Shown here: positions 46,135 to 57,527 of the stretch, piece by piece
Layout of the letters: each line of letters starts with the position of its first letter
Position numbering within the stretch: the stretch's first letter is position 1
Origin: Aspergillus flavus
Lineage: Eukaryota > Ascomycota > Eurotiomycetes > Eurotiales > Aspergillaceae
Direction of reading: 5' to 3'
DNA length: 64,000 nt
Assembly: GCF_009017415.1 (NCBI RefSeq)
Contig: NC_092405.1
Coordinates: forward strand, 3,596,001 to 3,660,000
Notes under the pieces: model-generated
Database searches by the model: none
What the model was told of the DNA's origin: nothing
The model's input: only the letters and a program-made list of their open reading frames with translations
Translations under genes and position numbers: made by a program

Positions 46135-46433
46135 TCTAGAACGATTCCTTAGATGTCTGATCATGCTTACTGGTTTGGTATACTAACTGTATTCCCTCTG
46201 TATGTACATAAACGCGGTAGCCTGTGAGGAACCAGGGTTGAGCGGGTTAATAAAGCCAAATGCCCAAATAAGCAAAGATGCACGTTTACCTCCCAGTACG
46301 GCATGGAAAGCTGACAACAGGGCTGGAATGTGACCAACCATTCAGCCGCAGACATCATCTGCATTGAACACGAGCTCCAATCAAACACCCTGCATATGAA
46401 ACCAGCGCGTATATAAACATCAGCCTAAGAACC
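46135..46433. other. intergenic/promoter region
   Basis: Contains a TATATAAA box at 46410-46417, very close (24 bp) to the first ATG of the next gene. Nothing else seen. Confidence 0.5.
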
Positions 46434-47261
46434 ATGAAATCCATAATTTGGTTTTCTCTTTTCACCGCCGCTTTTTCTATTACAAACCCTCACTTACCAC
46501 AACATTCCAACATGTCCAGCGAAAACGACACCCTTTCAGAAGGGCAATACTACCGAGGCGGAGCAGACGACCTGCGCTCCCCATGCCCAATCATCAACTC
46601 CCTCGCAAACCACGGCTACATCGCTCGCGACGGCCGTAACATCACCGGGAGCCAACTGAAGGCAGCGCTAGAACACATCGGACTCGGCTTCGACACGGCA
46701 GGAGGCCTCGTCAAGATCGCGTTCCAAGACCACGTCGACCCACCCGAAGGCACCCCACGCACAACAGCCAACTTCGGTCTGCGCGACGCCGGCCAAGTCA
46801 ACGAAGACGGAGACCCCGTGCTAAACCTCGATCAACTCGGCCGTCCACACGCCATCGAGCATGACGTCTCCGTTACGCGACAAGACCGCGCGTTGGGCGA
46901 TTACATCCATCTCAATCCCGACCTGTACCAGCAACTTCTCGCGTCTTCTAGCAATGGGACGTCATTTTCTATCTCGGATATCGGAAACCTGCGTAAGAAA
47001 CGGTTCGAGCAGTCGAAGAGGGATAACCCGGAGCTGGATTTGGACAAGAGGATGCATTATATCGCTTGCGCTGAGGTTGGGGGTATCATGGGCGTATTTG
47101 GGAAGGGGCTCTACCATGTTCCGAAGGAGTATATAGAGGCGATCTTTGGTGAGGAGCGGTTACCGTTTGACGAGGGATGGCGGCCAAGATGGACGAAGTT
47201 GTATTTGCCCGAGGCTGGGGCGGTGACTTTGGCTATTTCGCATTATGCGTGGCCGTTTTAG
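46434..47261 (+). CDS. heme-thiolate peroxidase (chloroperoxidase / peroxidase family 2)
   Basis: A single exon of 275 residues. It carries the hallmark PCP motif with the heme-ligating cysteine (SPCPIINSLANHGYI, ~residues 48-62) and the distal EHD motif (AIEHDVSVTR, ~residue 145) of fungal chloroperoxidases and unspecific peroxygenases. It would use hydrogen peroxide for halogenation or oxygen transfer. The first ATG gives a signal-like N-terminus (SIIWFSLFTAAFSI), but a TATA box lies only 24 bp upstream of it, so transcription may start after this codon. The second ATG at 46512 (MSSENDTLSEG) would yield a 249-residue protein without signal. Both starts remain possible, and they predict different cellular locations. 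Confidence 0.88.
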   Translation: MKSIIWFSLFTAAFSITNPHLPQHSNMSSENDTLSEGQYYRGGADDLRSPCPIINSLANHGYIARDGRNITGSQLKAALEHIGLGFDTAGGLVKIAFQDHVDPPEGTPRTTANFGLRDAGQVNEDGDPVLNLDQLGRPHAIEHDVSVTRQDRALGDYIHLNPDLYQQLLASSSNGTSFSISDIGNLRKKRFEQSKRDNPELDLDKRMHYIACAEVGGIMGVFGKGLYHVPKEYIEAIFGEERLPFDEGWRPRWTKLYLPEAGAVTLAISHYAWPF

Positions 47262-49149
47262 GTGGTTTTGTCATGATTGAGTTTTTGATATTATTTATCA
47301 ATCTGTGGCGCTCTGGAGCAACAGTTGGACAGATTGAGAAATTGTTTTTCGAAGTTTGGCGACAAGGGTCATAGATATGCTTCTGCAGGGAATAATTATG
47401 ACGGTATGATATAAACCTAAACTAGGACATGCAAGTGGAATGGATCTTCACTCTTGTTACTGGCATAGATACATATATAGCACAGGCGAAGTCTCACATT
47501 TATATAATATAAATCCCGATATACATTTTCTTACGAAACCAGTATGTAACCAGTATGTATCAGCGATACTGTCCGTGACATGTGTCACGTAGAACAGAGA
47601 ATACTAGTAGCTGTCAGTTGGATAGGACCAACGGCCGAGGCCCTTGGCATATACGTTCCATGGAACTAGTTCTTTGTCTCTCTGTCTTTCTCTCGCGTCT
47701 CAGAGTGTGGAAAAAGGAAAGAACAAAATAAATACAATCTATGACATATGAGCTATATACCGGAAATACAAGATGAGAAACACGCGTAGGTACTACGTAT
47801 ACTCCGGAGTACAGAGTAATGACTTGCGGAGAAGGCCCAACATAAAGTTCACGATAGCGTGGGAATAGAAGCGTTAAGCTAGCCCTGTATATCACATTCC
47901 AAAACAAGACCGGTGGGTCTTCTCTGTAGTTTTCTGGAAGACAGCTTCAAGACGTTCGAAAGAAAATAAATCCGAGAAAGAATGGGACGTTCTCAGAAAG
48001 GTACGGAGTACTCCTGTTACTATTACTACTACTGTCCTAGGGGACTACTAGTGAGGTAATAGCATTGACGTGGCTTGCCCACCCGCACAGCCAATGATTA
48101 TGCTGGAATTAGATGCCATTGTGGCTTGTACATACGACATCACGGCGGAAAAGATAAAACGTGTGTCCCTGTACTGATCGCAATTGGATGACAGGTATGT
48201 TGACATGTCTGAAGATAAGGCTAAGATGTATGTATGATACGCGATTGATCCCTGTCATGTCGAGAGTTGAAAGGAGAAAATCCAAAAGAAAAAGAAAAGC
48301 CAAGACTGGCTGGACCCAAAAAAGATGGAGACCTCCGCGACCGCCTTCAGGTTAAGGTTAAGATGGGCTTCTGGCTCGGCGAAAGAGCCAATCCGGGTAA
48401 GCGATCTACCGATGTGGCGCATGGTCGAGGTGGAGCCACGAGGAGGGACGGCCACCGGTTGCGCACTTCCTTCTGCAGCCGGTCCTCAGGCAGAGAGATT
48501 AAAGTACGGAAGTTGATTAGCAGAACCATTGCGGCGCTTTTGCTCCAGTGAGGGATTAATTCATGTTTGCTTTTTTCTCTTACGAACTAACGCTTTTCAT
48601 TTCCCCTAGCATTGCCTCTTTTCTGCAGCTTATTTAGTGTCCGGCCTAATTTTTTTCTTTTCACATCTGAAAAAATAAATAATAAAATTCCGGACTTTTT
48701 TTTTATTTTTTCCTTAAAGAAAGATTCCCTTTTCCCCTTGACAATTCTCTTTCATCGGAACCTCTTGTCAGGTTCCCGCGGACACCGCTTACGGAGTGGA
48801 TTTCTTATCGCATGACCAATTCCATTCAATCATGCCCTTGACGCCAACATACCTCCAGCTAATATGCCGTCTTGCAAGAACTAGACGCTAACACGGGTCG
48901 GTTCTGCGGCCTGTTCGCGGTTGCGACACCTTTCCCCATCAGAATCTCATTGTCTTGCGGACGTCGTGCGGTCATCCAACTACTACATCAGAATTGCGCG
49001 ATAACCTTTGATCTTCATTCCGACAGCCAACTTCTAGAATCCTTCCCGCGCATCACCCACGCGAGAATTCTTCGACGATTTCGTGGCTCCCAGACGGACG
49101 ACTGTTCCACCGTCTATCACCAAGCGGTGGTACAGCCGTGGTCGTCAAG
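47262..49149. other. long AT-rich intergenic region (1.9 kb)
   Basis: Between the peroxidase and TRK genes. Contains T-rich and A-rich runs (e.g. a T run near 48695) and several short frames without protein character. The last part is the TRK promoter. No RNA gene or repeat recognised. Confidence 0.5.
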
Positions 49150-51612
49150 ATGTTCTCCTCTTTCATTCGCGGGGTATCCTCGCTCAAGTCGCAGGTGCCA
49201 CTATTAAAGAACCTTCACCTCAACTACATCTTGATACACTATACTTATATCATTGCGATGAGCATAATCACCTCGATTATCATTTACCCAGGAAACGACC
49301 TCGCCTACATCGATGCTCTCTTCTTCGCAGCGGGGGCCGCCACGCAGAGTGGACTGAATACCGTCGACTTCAACCTGCTAAGGACATACCAGCAGGTGAT
49401 CCTCTACTGGGTCTCCATGCTGACAACTCCCATTTTCATCAATACCGTTCTCGTCTTTGTCCGACTGTACTGGTTTGAGAAGCGGTTTCAGCACGTGGTG
49501 CGTGATGCTCGAGCTTTGCGCCAGACCCGATCCAGAATGCGGACCATTAGCGAAGACAAGGATAACCAGACTCATGACCGTGAGGAGGCCGGTGTTGGGG
49601 GTCGCGCCATTGTGGTGTTGCGCAATAACCAGGGAGACGCCCCGGGCCGGGAGCAACAAGACGCTATCTACAAAACACCCTCCGACAGTGAGTCGGGGCC
49701 CAGTTCGTCAGCGGCCAGAGATGAGAGTGGCAATACCTCTGAGCAAGAAACCGACCCGAACAACAACTTGAAGCGAGGGTTTGGGAGTCTCCGGGTTCCA
49801 GCCCAGTTGAGCCCCGAACAGCACATTGCCTTCTTGGAGAACCAAAGGAAGCCCAAGGGTGCGTTGAGAATTCCCAGTCCAAGGGAATATGATCGTGGTG
49901 GCGTTCCCGAGGCCCTGGAAGAAGGGGAAGGTGAAGGAGCAGAAGCCGCTCGCCAGACCAGCAATCTATCCGACGAGCCACCGAGCCCACGCCATGTGGA
50001 GGAGGATGACCAGGTAGGACCGATGGAGGGTCCGCATATCACCATCAATGAGCCGGATATGATCCGGACACGGACGAGGAATTCCACCTTCCCCCGGCTA
50101 GATACCCGTCCTACCGTGCGCGAGACGAGGGACTTCGGCGATCCGTCGCCTCTTGCTCGCACCACCACCCGGAGACCCACGTTCACCGGTGTGTTTCGGT
50201 CCCTGACGCAGGAGAGAGACCGGAACACGCTTCCATATCTGAGCTGGAATGCAACGGTCGGTCGTAATTCCCAGTTCGTTGATTTGACTGAGGAACAACG
50301 TGATGAGCTAGGAGGCATCGAATATCGGGCACTCAAAACATTGGCGGTCGTGTTGATCTCGTACTATGTCTTCTTTCACCTGCTGGGGGTCGTCTGCCTA
50401 GTGCCATGGATCATGACGACCCGTTGGGGTGCGGTTGTCACCAATATCGGGCAAGGTCGACCTTGGTGGGCGATCTTCACGGCTGCGTCCTCTTTCAACG
50501 ACGTGGGGTTCTCCATCACCCCTGACTCGATGAGCTCCTTCCAGGAAGCCGTTTTTCCCCTGCTTCTGTTGGCATTCCTCATCATTATCGGCAACACAGG
50601 CTTCCCCTGTATGTTGCGATTGATCATTTGGCTGTTGTCCAAGTTTGCGCGAAAAGAATCTCCCTTGTGGGAGGAGTTGAGGTTTCTCTTAGATCACCCT
50701 CGTCGCTGTTTCACCCTTCTCTTCCCCCGTAATGCTACCTGGTGGCTGTTCGCGATCCTAGTGGCGTTGAACGGGATTGATCTGATCTTTTTCATTATTC
50801 TGGACTTGAAAGATTCGGCGGTCACCTCATTATCTACCGGTATCAAAATTCTAGACGGCCTTTACCAGGCCGCGTGCACACGTACTGCAGGCTTTTCTGT
50901 TGTCAGCATATCCGAATTACATCCCGCTGTCCAGGTGTCCTACATGATCATGATGTATATTTCCGTTTTTCCGATTGCCATCTCTCTCCGGCGAACCAAT
51001 GTCTATGAAGAGCAGAGTCTTGGAGTCTACCCTGCAGAGGAAGATGACAACGAGGACAACCAGACCGCGCCGAGTTATATTGGAGCTCACTTGCGGCGGC
51101 AGCTAAGTTTCGACTTGTGGTACGTGTTCTTGGGCTTGTTCATCATCACTATTGTAGAAGGAGGGCGCCTGCAGCGCCAGGACGATTACTCGTTTCAAAT
51201 CTGGTCTGTGCTTTTCGAGGTCGTCTCCGCCTATGGCACTGTCGGTTTATCCATGGGGTACCCAGGAGTCAATGCATCTTTCGCGAGTCAGTTCCAAACA
51301 CTGTCCAAGTTAGTTATCATCGCCATGCAAGTCCGTGGTCGGCATCGTGGTCTCCCCTACTCACTGGACCGTGCCATCCTGCTTCCATCCGAGGCTTTGA
51401 ACCACCATGAAATTGCGGATGCAGAGCGTCGAATGCGCCGCCGTGCCTCCAGTCTCAGCCAGATGTCTGTGGATCACCGGCTGTCCCAGGCTCAGGAGAA
51501 CGGCACGTCTACCGGGCTTGATCCCCGAGATAAAAACACATCCGCGTGGTTCAGTGGGAGCCCTTTTATGCGTCGCCAATCTACCATGCGATCACAAAGA
51601 TCTCAGCGGTAG
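49150..51612 (+). CDS. trk1: high-affinity potassium transporter (TRK family)
   Basis: A single exon of 820 residues. Four pore (MPM) repeats are recognisable by their selectivity-filter glycines: SGLNTVD, VGFSITPD, AGFSVVS and VGLSMGYPG, the last with the characteristic GYPG. Membrane helices surround each (e.g. LKTLAVVLISYYVFFHLLGVVC; FPLLLLAFLIIIG; LWYVFLGLFIITIVEG). Between the first and second repeats lies a long hydrophilic loop of ~270 residues rich in Ser, Glu and Arg, as in yeast Trk1. The C-terminal tail is Arg/Ser-rich with predicted phosphorylation-type sites. It sits in the plasma membrane and imports K+. The start at 49150 begins the conserved MFSSFIRGVSSLK block; an upstream GTG in frame is not needed. 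Confidence 0.95.
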   Translation: MFSSFIRGVSSLKSQVPLLKNLHLNYILIHYTYIIAMSIITSIIIYPGNDLAYIDALFFAAGAATQSGLNTVDFNLLRTYQQVILYWVSMLTTPIFINTVLVFVRLYWFEKRFQHVVRDARALRQTRSRMRTISEDKDNQTHDREEAGVGGRAIVVLRNNQGDAPGREQQDAIYKTPSDSESGPSSSAARDESGNTSEQETDPNNNLKRGFGSLRVPAQLSPEQHIAFLENQRKPKGALRIPSPREYDRGGVPEALEEGEGEGAEAARQTSNLSDEPPSPRHVEEDDQVGPMEGPHITINEPDMIRTRTRNSTFPRLDTRPTVRETRDFGDPSPLARTTTRRPTFTGVFRSLTQERDRNTLPYLSWNATVGRNSQFVDLTEEQRDELGGIEYRALKTLAVVLISYYVFFHLLGVVCLVPWIMTTRWGAVVTNIGQGRPWWAIFTAASSFNDVGFSITPDSMSSFQEAVFPLLLLAFLIIIGNTGFPCMLRLIIWLLSKFARKESPLWEELRFLLDHPRRCFTLLFPRNATWWLFAILVALNGIDLIFFIILDLKDSAVTSLSTGIKILDGLYQAACTRTAGFSVVSISELHPAVQVSYMIMMYISVFPIAISLRRTNVYEEQSLGVYPAEEDDNEDNQTAPSYIGAHLRRQLSFDLWYVFLGLFIITIVEGGRLQRQDDYSFQIWSVLFEVVSAYGTVGLSMGYPGVNASFASQFQTLSKLVIIAMQVRGRHRGLPYSLDRAILLPSEALNHHEIADAERRMRRRASSLSQMSVDHRLSQAQENGTSTGLDPRDKNTSAWFSGSPFMRRQSTMRSQRSQR

Positions 51613-54009
51613 TGCTTTGGCTATGAAATTAGATTGATTTCCTAGAAGCTCTCTTGCTTTATCGTGACCCTCACTCCAATGGTCTTAATCTTGTCTGATT
51701 GGGTGTAACATTTGCTTTCGGTGCTGTAGACCTTCTGTTACTGGGTTACATCTGTCTTTGAGCGTCGTGTCTTTTAGTGTATCATTGCTCGAGCGTCTAC
51801 AATGCTTTCCTCCCTAGGGTTGTATAGTGTGGCTTTGTGCGGCAATTTAGGTGGCTAGTTTTCTCTTCTTGTATATATCCAATTTAAAAGCCACGCAGCA
51901 GGCTGTGTGTCTAATTTCCCACGATCTATTTAGTGTATCGTAAGAAGCTGCCCGAGTATCAACTGCTTTTTGAGCCAGCATCCTGGCGATTTACAATGTC
52001 CACAATAACATGCCGTTCAAAGAACACCACCAGTACAAAGCGACAACCACAGCGCCTTTGATCAAACCAGGATTCACACATAAGCGCCTTCCAGCTCCAT
52101 AAAATAAATAGAAGTATATATCAGTCGCTGACGCAAGTCTATTTGCTCTTCGAGCAGAGCAAATACACCTCCGGGTTCTGCTTCTCTGGAGAAAGATGTC
52201 CTGGAGAAGTCAGGATTATCCAGCAATATCACTCCGCACGATGCTGGTACAAAGGCAGCTTTAATATCTCTTGAATGGTATCATATATTGTGTTGATTTT
52301 TCTCGCCCCTTTGCTTACTACTTGGCTGCCAAAACTGAATCCCCATCCATTATTTCACCACTGGACGACTTTCTACACACATTGAGCATACGCTCCCAAG
52401 CATCATTTCAAGGTGATAATAGATATTCGTGCCTGTACCACTTCTCCAAAGATCTAAAAAGGCCCCTCGGACAAGCACCTTCCTCTAAAGCCCATCGAAT
52501 CTTGCCTCAGAGCCATACAGCCAATAGTCCATCTTTACCAGTTCCTCTATTTACCCGATAGACAGACAACCAGTACTTCAATCCACGACCCAAGAGGCGC
52601 ACCCTGAAACTAGCCCTACTACTATAGCCCCTCTAAGCCCGAATAACCACCCAGTCCTACCTGTTTCAAGACAAAGATGCCATACCATATGCTCACACAA
52701 CCGAAAGATCCCGCTTTCGAAAGATAAACCCCCTAATCAAATATGTCATCCACTAGCAGCACGACCAAGCTTTCCCGGCCCGGGATCCGTCATCGGAACG
52801 ATCATGTTATCGGTACTCAGCATTAAGGGCCGAAAGAAGGGACGATCGTGACTTTGCCGTCCGGATGTGCGGGTGTGCAAATCTCCGGGTGAAGCTTTTC
52901 GGTAGGATGACAGGTAATATGTGGAGCTGGTTTTGATAGTGGATGGCTTGTCTTGGAATCTACTTTGATGAATGGGGTCTTGACTTCTTAAAGGGTGGGC
53001 TTAGTGAAAATTGACATTGTGGTGTGCTGTTTTATCTCTGGTCTGGAATTTAGTGATTTATCATGCTTTCTATTGACTGTGTAGCTAGGGTATATCTCCA
53101 TGAGGTTAATGTTATTCTGGCTTTCATTATAAATTCAATTATCGTTTCCATAAAGTAGACAGCACAAAAAACATACGATACTCTCAATCCTCCACATCAT
53201 CAACTCACCTCACCCACGACCCCAAATACCAAATCCATATTGGCGAGCGGTATCGGAAGAAACCTCCAATGTCTAAGACACTCAACTGATCCTTCAATTT
53301 ACACCCCTAAAAGGGTAAAAAACCCAATCCATCGCCCGCAGGAACAACGCTATCCAGACAAGCATCCTTAGCTATGCTTAGCGTCGATGTCGATCACTGC
53401 CAAGTTCTTAGAGTAGTCTACCGGATATCGTATCAGACCGCTTGTCCGCCGCCACTGACATAGCCGTAATCTCCGAGATAATCTAGCTGGTTATCTAGAC
53501 GGACTAAGACAGTCAATAGACTAGATAGTGTAGTGACACCTAGCAAACCCTACATATGCACGTGGACTAGGTATATTGCAGGTTGAAAGTAGTTCAAACT
53601 CAAGTCACGACTTCGGTGAATCTTCGGGGGTATAGCTTTAACATTTCTGGGTAATCAAGTAAACTATAGTTTTACATTGATTGGGCTGAAGTCTCCTTCC
53701 TTCAGCAACAGTACCTAGACCACGCTATTTTCTATAGAGGTCCTTAGTCCTACTAAACACGTGGGTGGAGTCCGAAGGATCTAATTCCTAAAGTTTCCCT
53801 ACACATTTCCTCCTCCATCCAGAACAGTCTCAAACCGAATAGCGAGAAAAGGCACTATTGTTCTTCCTAAATTGCGCCCTGCATTATTCGCCCCGTTAGG
53901 ATACTTATCCTACGGAGTAGTCTATCAGTAGATAAACTAAATAGATAATGATATTGTATAGGTACTATCCGGCCCCTCCTCCTGACCCAATTAGGAAAGC
54001 AACTCACCA

Positions 54010-54015
54010 TATAAA
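54010..54015 (+). promoter_or_regulatory. TATA box of the small secreted protein gene
   Basis: TATAAA about 105 bp upstream of the start codon at 54120. Confidence 0.45.
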
Positions 54016-54078
54016 TTCCCTCTCCCTCTCCCCAAGAATCCCCATCCCCAAAAGAAAACCACACCCACCCAAGCCAGT

Positions 54079-54119
54079 CCAATCCAATCCAAAAACCCAA
54101 TCCAAAAACCCAATCCAAA
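54079..54119 (+). repeat. CCAATCCAAAAA tandem repeat touching a start codon
   Basis: About three copies of a 13-bp unit (CCAATCCAAAAAC) directly precede the ATG of the small cysteine-rich protein gene. Being in the leader, they may form repeated CCAAT motifs or simply an A/C-rich unstructured leader. Confidence 0.65.
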
Positions 54120-54461
54120 ATGCGCATCATCTCCATCGGCCTCCTCCTCCTCGCCAGCGCTTTCACAGCGCAGGCCTGCACATACTGCCAATGTGAATTC
54201 GAAGACGGCTCGCACTGCTGCGTCTACTCTGTACGTCAATTCTTAAGTGATTCAGAGGCGTAAGAGCAGAATGTGCTGACTATTAGATAGGACGCAACAC
54301 AGGGAAACCTTGACTGTCCCTCTGTGTGCAAGAATGCCCATCGAGCGGACGGAAAGACTAGTGATGATGGTATGCCCGGGACTGCTTGCAATGCCGGTGG
54401 AAAGTACAAGTGTGCTTCGGCTTTTACGGCGTTGGATCGTACGCCTTGTTATAAGCAGTAG
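54120..54461 (+). CDS. small secreted cysteine-rich protein (93 aa)
   Basis: Exons 54120-54230 and 54291-54461 (60-bp intron, GTACGT/ATTAGATAG) give 93 residues. A signal peptide of ~19 residues (IISIGLLLLASAFTAQA) is followed by a mature part with 10 cysteines at positions 20, 23, 25, 33, 34, 46, 50, 70, 78 and 90, with spaced Gly and Lys. This is the layout of fungal small secreted cysteine-rich proteins such as effector-like or antimicrobial peptides; I cannot assign a known family. It lies in an accessory region next to a GH16 glucanase. It was missed as a single frame because the intron splits it. Confidence 0.8.
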
Positions 54462-55541
54462 ATTACTTTCTTTGCTTTGTTTTGTGGGAGGAGGTGGCTT
54501 GTTGGGTTTGTATATAGGTTTTGATGGGGTAGCAATGGACTTTCTCCATATATGTGGAACGAAACACCTAGAGATTTTGGTGCTGTGCCTTAGTGAGAGG
54601 CATATCTTGATCTACGGTAGAGCGGCTATGTTTTGTCTATTGATGAAGCTAACTACTATAGATTTATATGAAGGGAACAGCATGTTAAAGTTTCAGAATC
54701 GGGGATTCAACGATATGGTAATGCCTATTGAGTAGTGTCCTACTATCAGCAGCAAAGATATTATTCATATAAAGAGCGAACAGAAGCGCAATTCGTAAAT
54801 TAACCCGGGATTATTTTGCATACAAACCCTATGATCCACCTCACTCCGGCTGCTCCACTTAATTGCCTGCTTGGATGGACCTTGTTCCTTGGTCTTGGCA
54901 GTGCTTATTTCCTCGTCCCTGGCTGTGACCCTGTGCTTAGTGCTTACTAGTCATTCTATGGTTCCAGTGGTCGTATAGAATTTAAACCTGGCTATATATA
55001 AGGTTCTAATTGATTGGCGAGAAGCATACGTGAGAACCTTGTATGTGTTTGTTGTTTTGTTTGCCTTAGCAGACATGTCTCTGTTGGGTTTAGCGTGTGT
55101 GCCTCAGTTAGGGACGAATGCAAACAAACCATATGGACTGGTGAACATGATGTCTCGCCGTGTAATAAGAACCATTGAAACTTCGATATAAGATGAATCA
55201 TCGAGGATCTGACGCAATCTCCGATGAGGGATGCGTTGCCTTGACCACCACCCGTTTTCGTTTGGCTCATTTCCCCACGTCCGATTAATCTCCAACTGCA
55301 TGCAGTCAGGTTACGATACGTGGATTTCCTGAACAGGAGATGATCGGAGGCATCGTTTCACCTCCTGCATTCTGGGTGACGACATTCCAACAGCGTCTCT
55401 GATTCAGCACACGATTTCTTATCTTTTCGATTCATCACCACGCGCTGTAGATTCCGACACATTCTTCTCACCACCAATCTCAACCGCACTCCCTACTCCC
55501 ATCCCTTGATCCAATTCAGTCAGAAGGACAACTTTTGCATC
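54462..55541. other. intergenic region (1.1 kb)
   Basis: 3' flank of the small secreted protein gene and promoter of the GH16 gene. No coding frame supported. Confidence 0.5.
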
Positions 55542-56838
55542 ATGACAGTAAAAGCATACCACACACCCGCAGATGATTTCTCGCGATACGGAGGAGCTAC
55601 AGCTCACCTCCCCAAGCTCGAAGTCAACGGTCTCCAACATGCGGGGCCCCCTCCGGGCCCAGGCGCCAAGTACACACCTCCGCAGCCTGGACCCGCCCAG
55701 CCCTGGTACAACCCACGCGGCTGGTCACTGCGCACCAAACTCATCGCAGGCGTCGTAGGCGTTGCAGTAGTCGTGGCTGTCATTGTGGGAGCCGTCGAGG
55801 GCACAAAGGCTAATCGCTATCCGGACTATACGAAACTCAATTACCAGCTGGTAGATACGTATTCGGGAACAAACTTTCTCGACCGCTTTGACTATTACCA
55901 TGGCGAGGACCCTACCGAGGGGTTTGTCCAGTACGTGCCCGTCACCCCTTTATATCATTTCAGATCTTGTACTCATTCGTAACGTTTAGATATGTGGATC
56001 AAGCGGCGGCAAATGCGCTGAATCTCACCTATGCTACCGATTCATCTGTCGTACTGAGGGTGGATACCTCGAATAAGAATGCAGTTAAAGGTCGACAGTC
56101 TGTGCGGCTGGAGTCAAAGACCGGGTACGATAATGGTCTGTTCGTCTTTGACATCCTTCATACGCCCTATGGCTGTGGTACGTGGCCAGCGTTGTGGTTG
56201 ACGGATACATACAATTGGCCAGACAACGGAGAAATTGATGTCCTGGAGACGACCAATAATGCTCCCGAAGGCAATGCCGTCACATTGCACACAACACGTG
56301 GCTGCAATATGAACGTCAGGCGGAAGCAGACTGGTGATACGGTGTATACAACCTGCGACAACAGCACCAACGGCAACGCAGGGTGCGGCGTCCAAGGATC
56401 ACCAGACAGCTATGGCGAGCCTTTTAACAACAACGGCGGAGGTGTAAGTTGAACTCCCTATATACCACGATCAAACTAGCTAACACACAGCAGGTCTACG
56501 CGCTGGAACTGCGAGACGCCGGCATCCGCGCCTGGATGTTCCCACGAGACTCCATCCCAGACGACATCACGAATTCAAGCAGCTCCCCAGACCCATCCAC
56601 CTGGGGCACCGCGTTAGCTGACTTCCCCAACACCGACTGCGATATTCCATCGCATTTCCGCAATCAAAGCATCATTGCTAACATCGACCTGTGCGGTACG
56701 CTCGGCGCTCAGAAGCAGTTCTACACAGAACAATCTCATTGTCCGGGCACGTGCAATAATTTTGTCGCAACGAACCCATCGGCCTTTACAGAGGCTTACT
56801 GGGAATTCAAAAGTTTCAAAGTCTACCAGGCTCGGTAG
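55542..56838 (+). CDS. membrane-anchored GH16 endo-beta-1,3(4)-glucanase-like protein
   Basis: Exons 55542-55930, 55990-56443 and 56494-56838 give 395 residues. A cytosolic N-terminus of ~60 residues rich in Pro and Gly is followed by one membrane helix (~residues 67-86, LIAGVVGVAVVVAVIVGAVE) and a GH16 catalytic domain facing out (type II topology). The catalytic motif is GEIDVLE with Glu211, Asp213 and Glu216 (ExDxxE of GH16). WPALWLTD just before it and the C-terminal TEAYWEFKSFKVY are family hallmarks. It would cleave or remodel beta-1,3/1,4-glucans of the cell wall. The N-terminal Pro-rich tail resembles fungal wall-modifying enzymes retained in the plasma membrane rather than secreted ones. 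Confidence 0.93.
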
Positions 56839-57455
56839 ACTTCTTCAACATTATTTATTATGGATAATGAGCCCCATATATATTTGGGGAGCATAATGTA
56901 ATTGGTATGAACTAATGCCATATATGGGCGGCTTTCTGCAATCGTCACTTTGCTAACGCATGGCGATTTCAAAAATTGTTAATTGTTATAATGCTTTGCT
57001 TTGCACATGTGCGCAGTCTTGGTATGTTGGGCTATCAATAGAATATTGCTAAGCTGTAGACGTGGTGGGAAATGCGGGCAGCTGGTTGCCAGTGGAGTAA
57101 ATTTGCTATGTATGACTTTGCCCTATGCAGAATAGAGAGAGCTAGAAAAGTGAATTAAGGATCATGTCAGAAAAACTAAATTATTCTCCATTGGTAGTGT
57201 ACTGTTTACAACTATAAAAACATGGAAGAGGTGCACTGTTCAAATCTCAGAATATATATAACCAAAACAATATAGTATTCACCAGAACACACCACCAACC
57301 AAACCACTTAACAAATAGCTATATTAACCAGACCCAAACAGCACAATAAAAAACAACCACTCAAAACATAAATACAAAACAAAAGAATACATCGTAGCTG
57401 CAATATTAACTGAAGTACCAAAGTTCTGTTGAAAGGAAAGCAAAAAGAAGTAAAC
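56839..57455. other. intergenic region between GH16 gene and tRNA-Ala
   Basis: AT-rich sequence without a coding frame. A short ATATATATAA run occurs near 57250. Confidence 0.5.
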
Positions 57456-57527
57456 TGGACTTGAGGGGAATTGAACCCCCGACTTCTCGCATGCGAAGCG
57501 AGCACTCTACCACTGAGTTACAAGCCC
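57456..57527 (-). tRNA. tRNA-Ala (anticodon CGC)
   Basis: 72 nt on the minus strand, no intron. The acceptor stem GGGCTTG pairs with CAAGTCC (one G-U), followed by discriminator A. The anticodon stem CTCGC/GCGAG closes a loop TTCGCAT with anticodon CGC (Ala GCG codon). The T arm GGGGG-TTCAATT-CCCCT is complete. It decodes GCG. Confidence 0.95.

Larger units (their letters stand above)
51613..54119. other. long intergenic region (2.5 kb)
   Basis: The largest gene-free stretch. AT-rich, with no frame that looks coded on either strand, no tRNA and no transposon feature that I recognise. It may be decayed accessory DNA. Confidence 0.5.
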
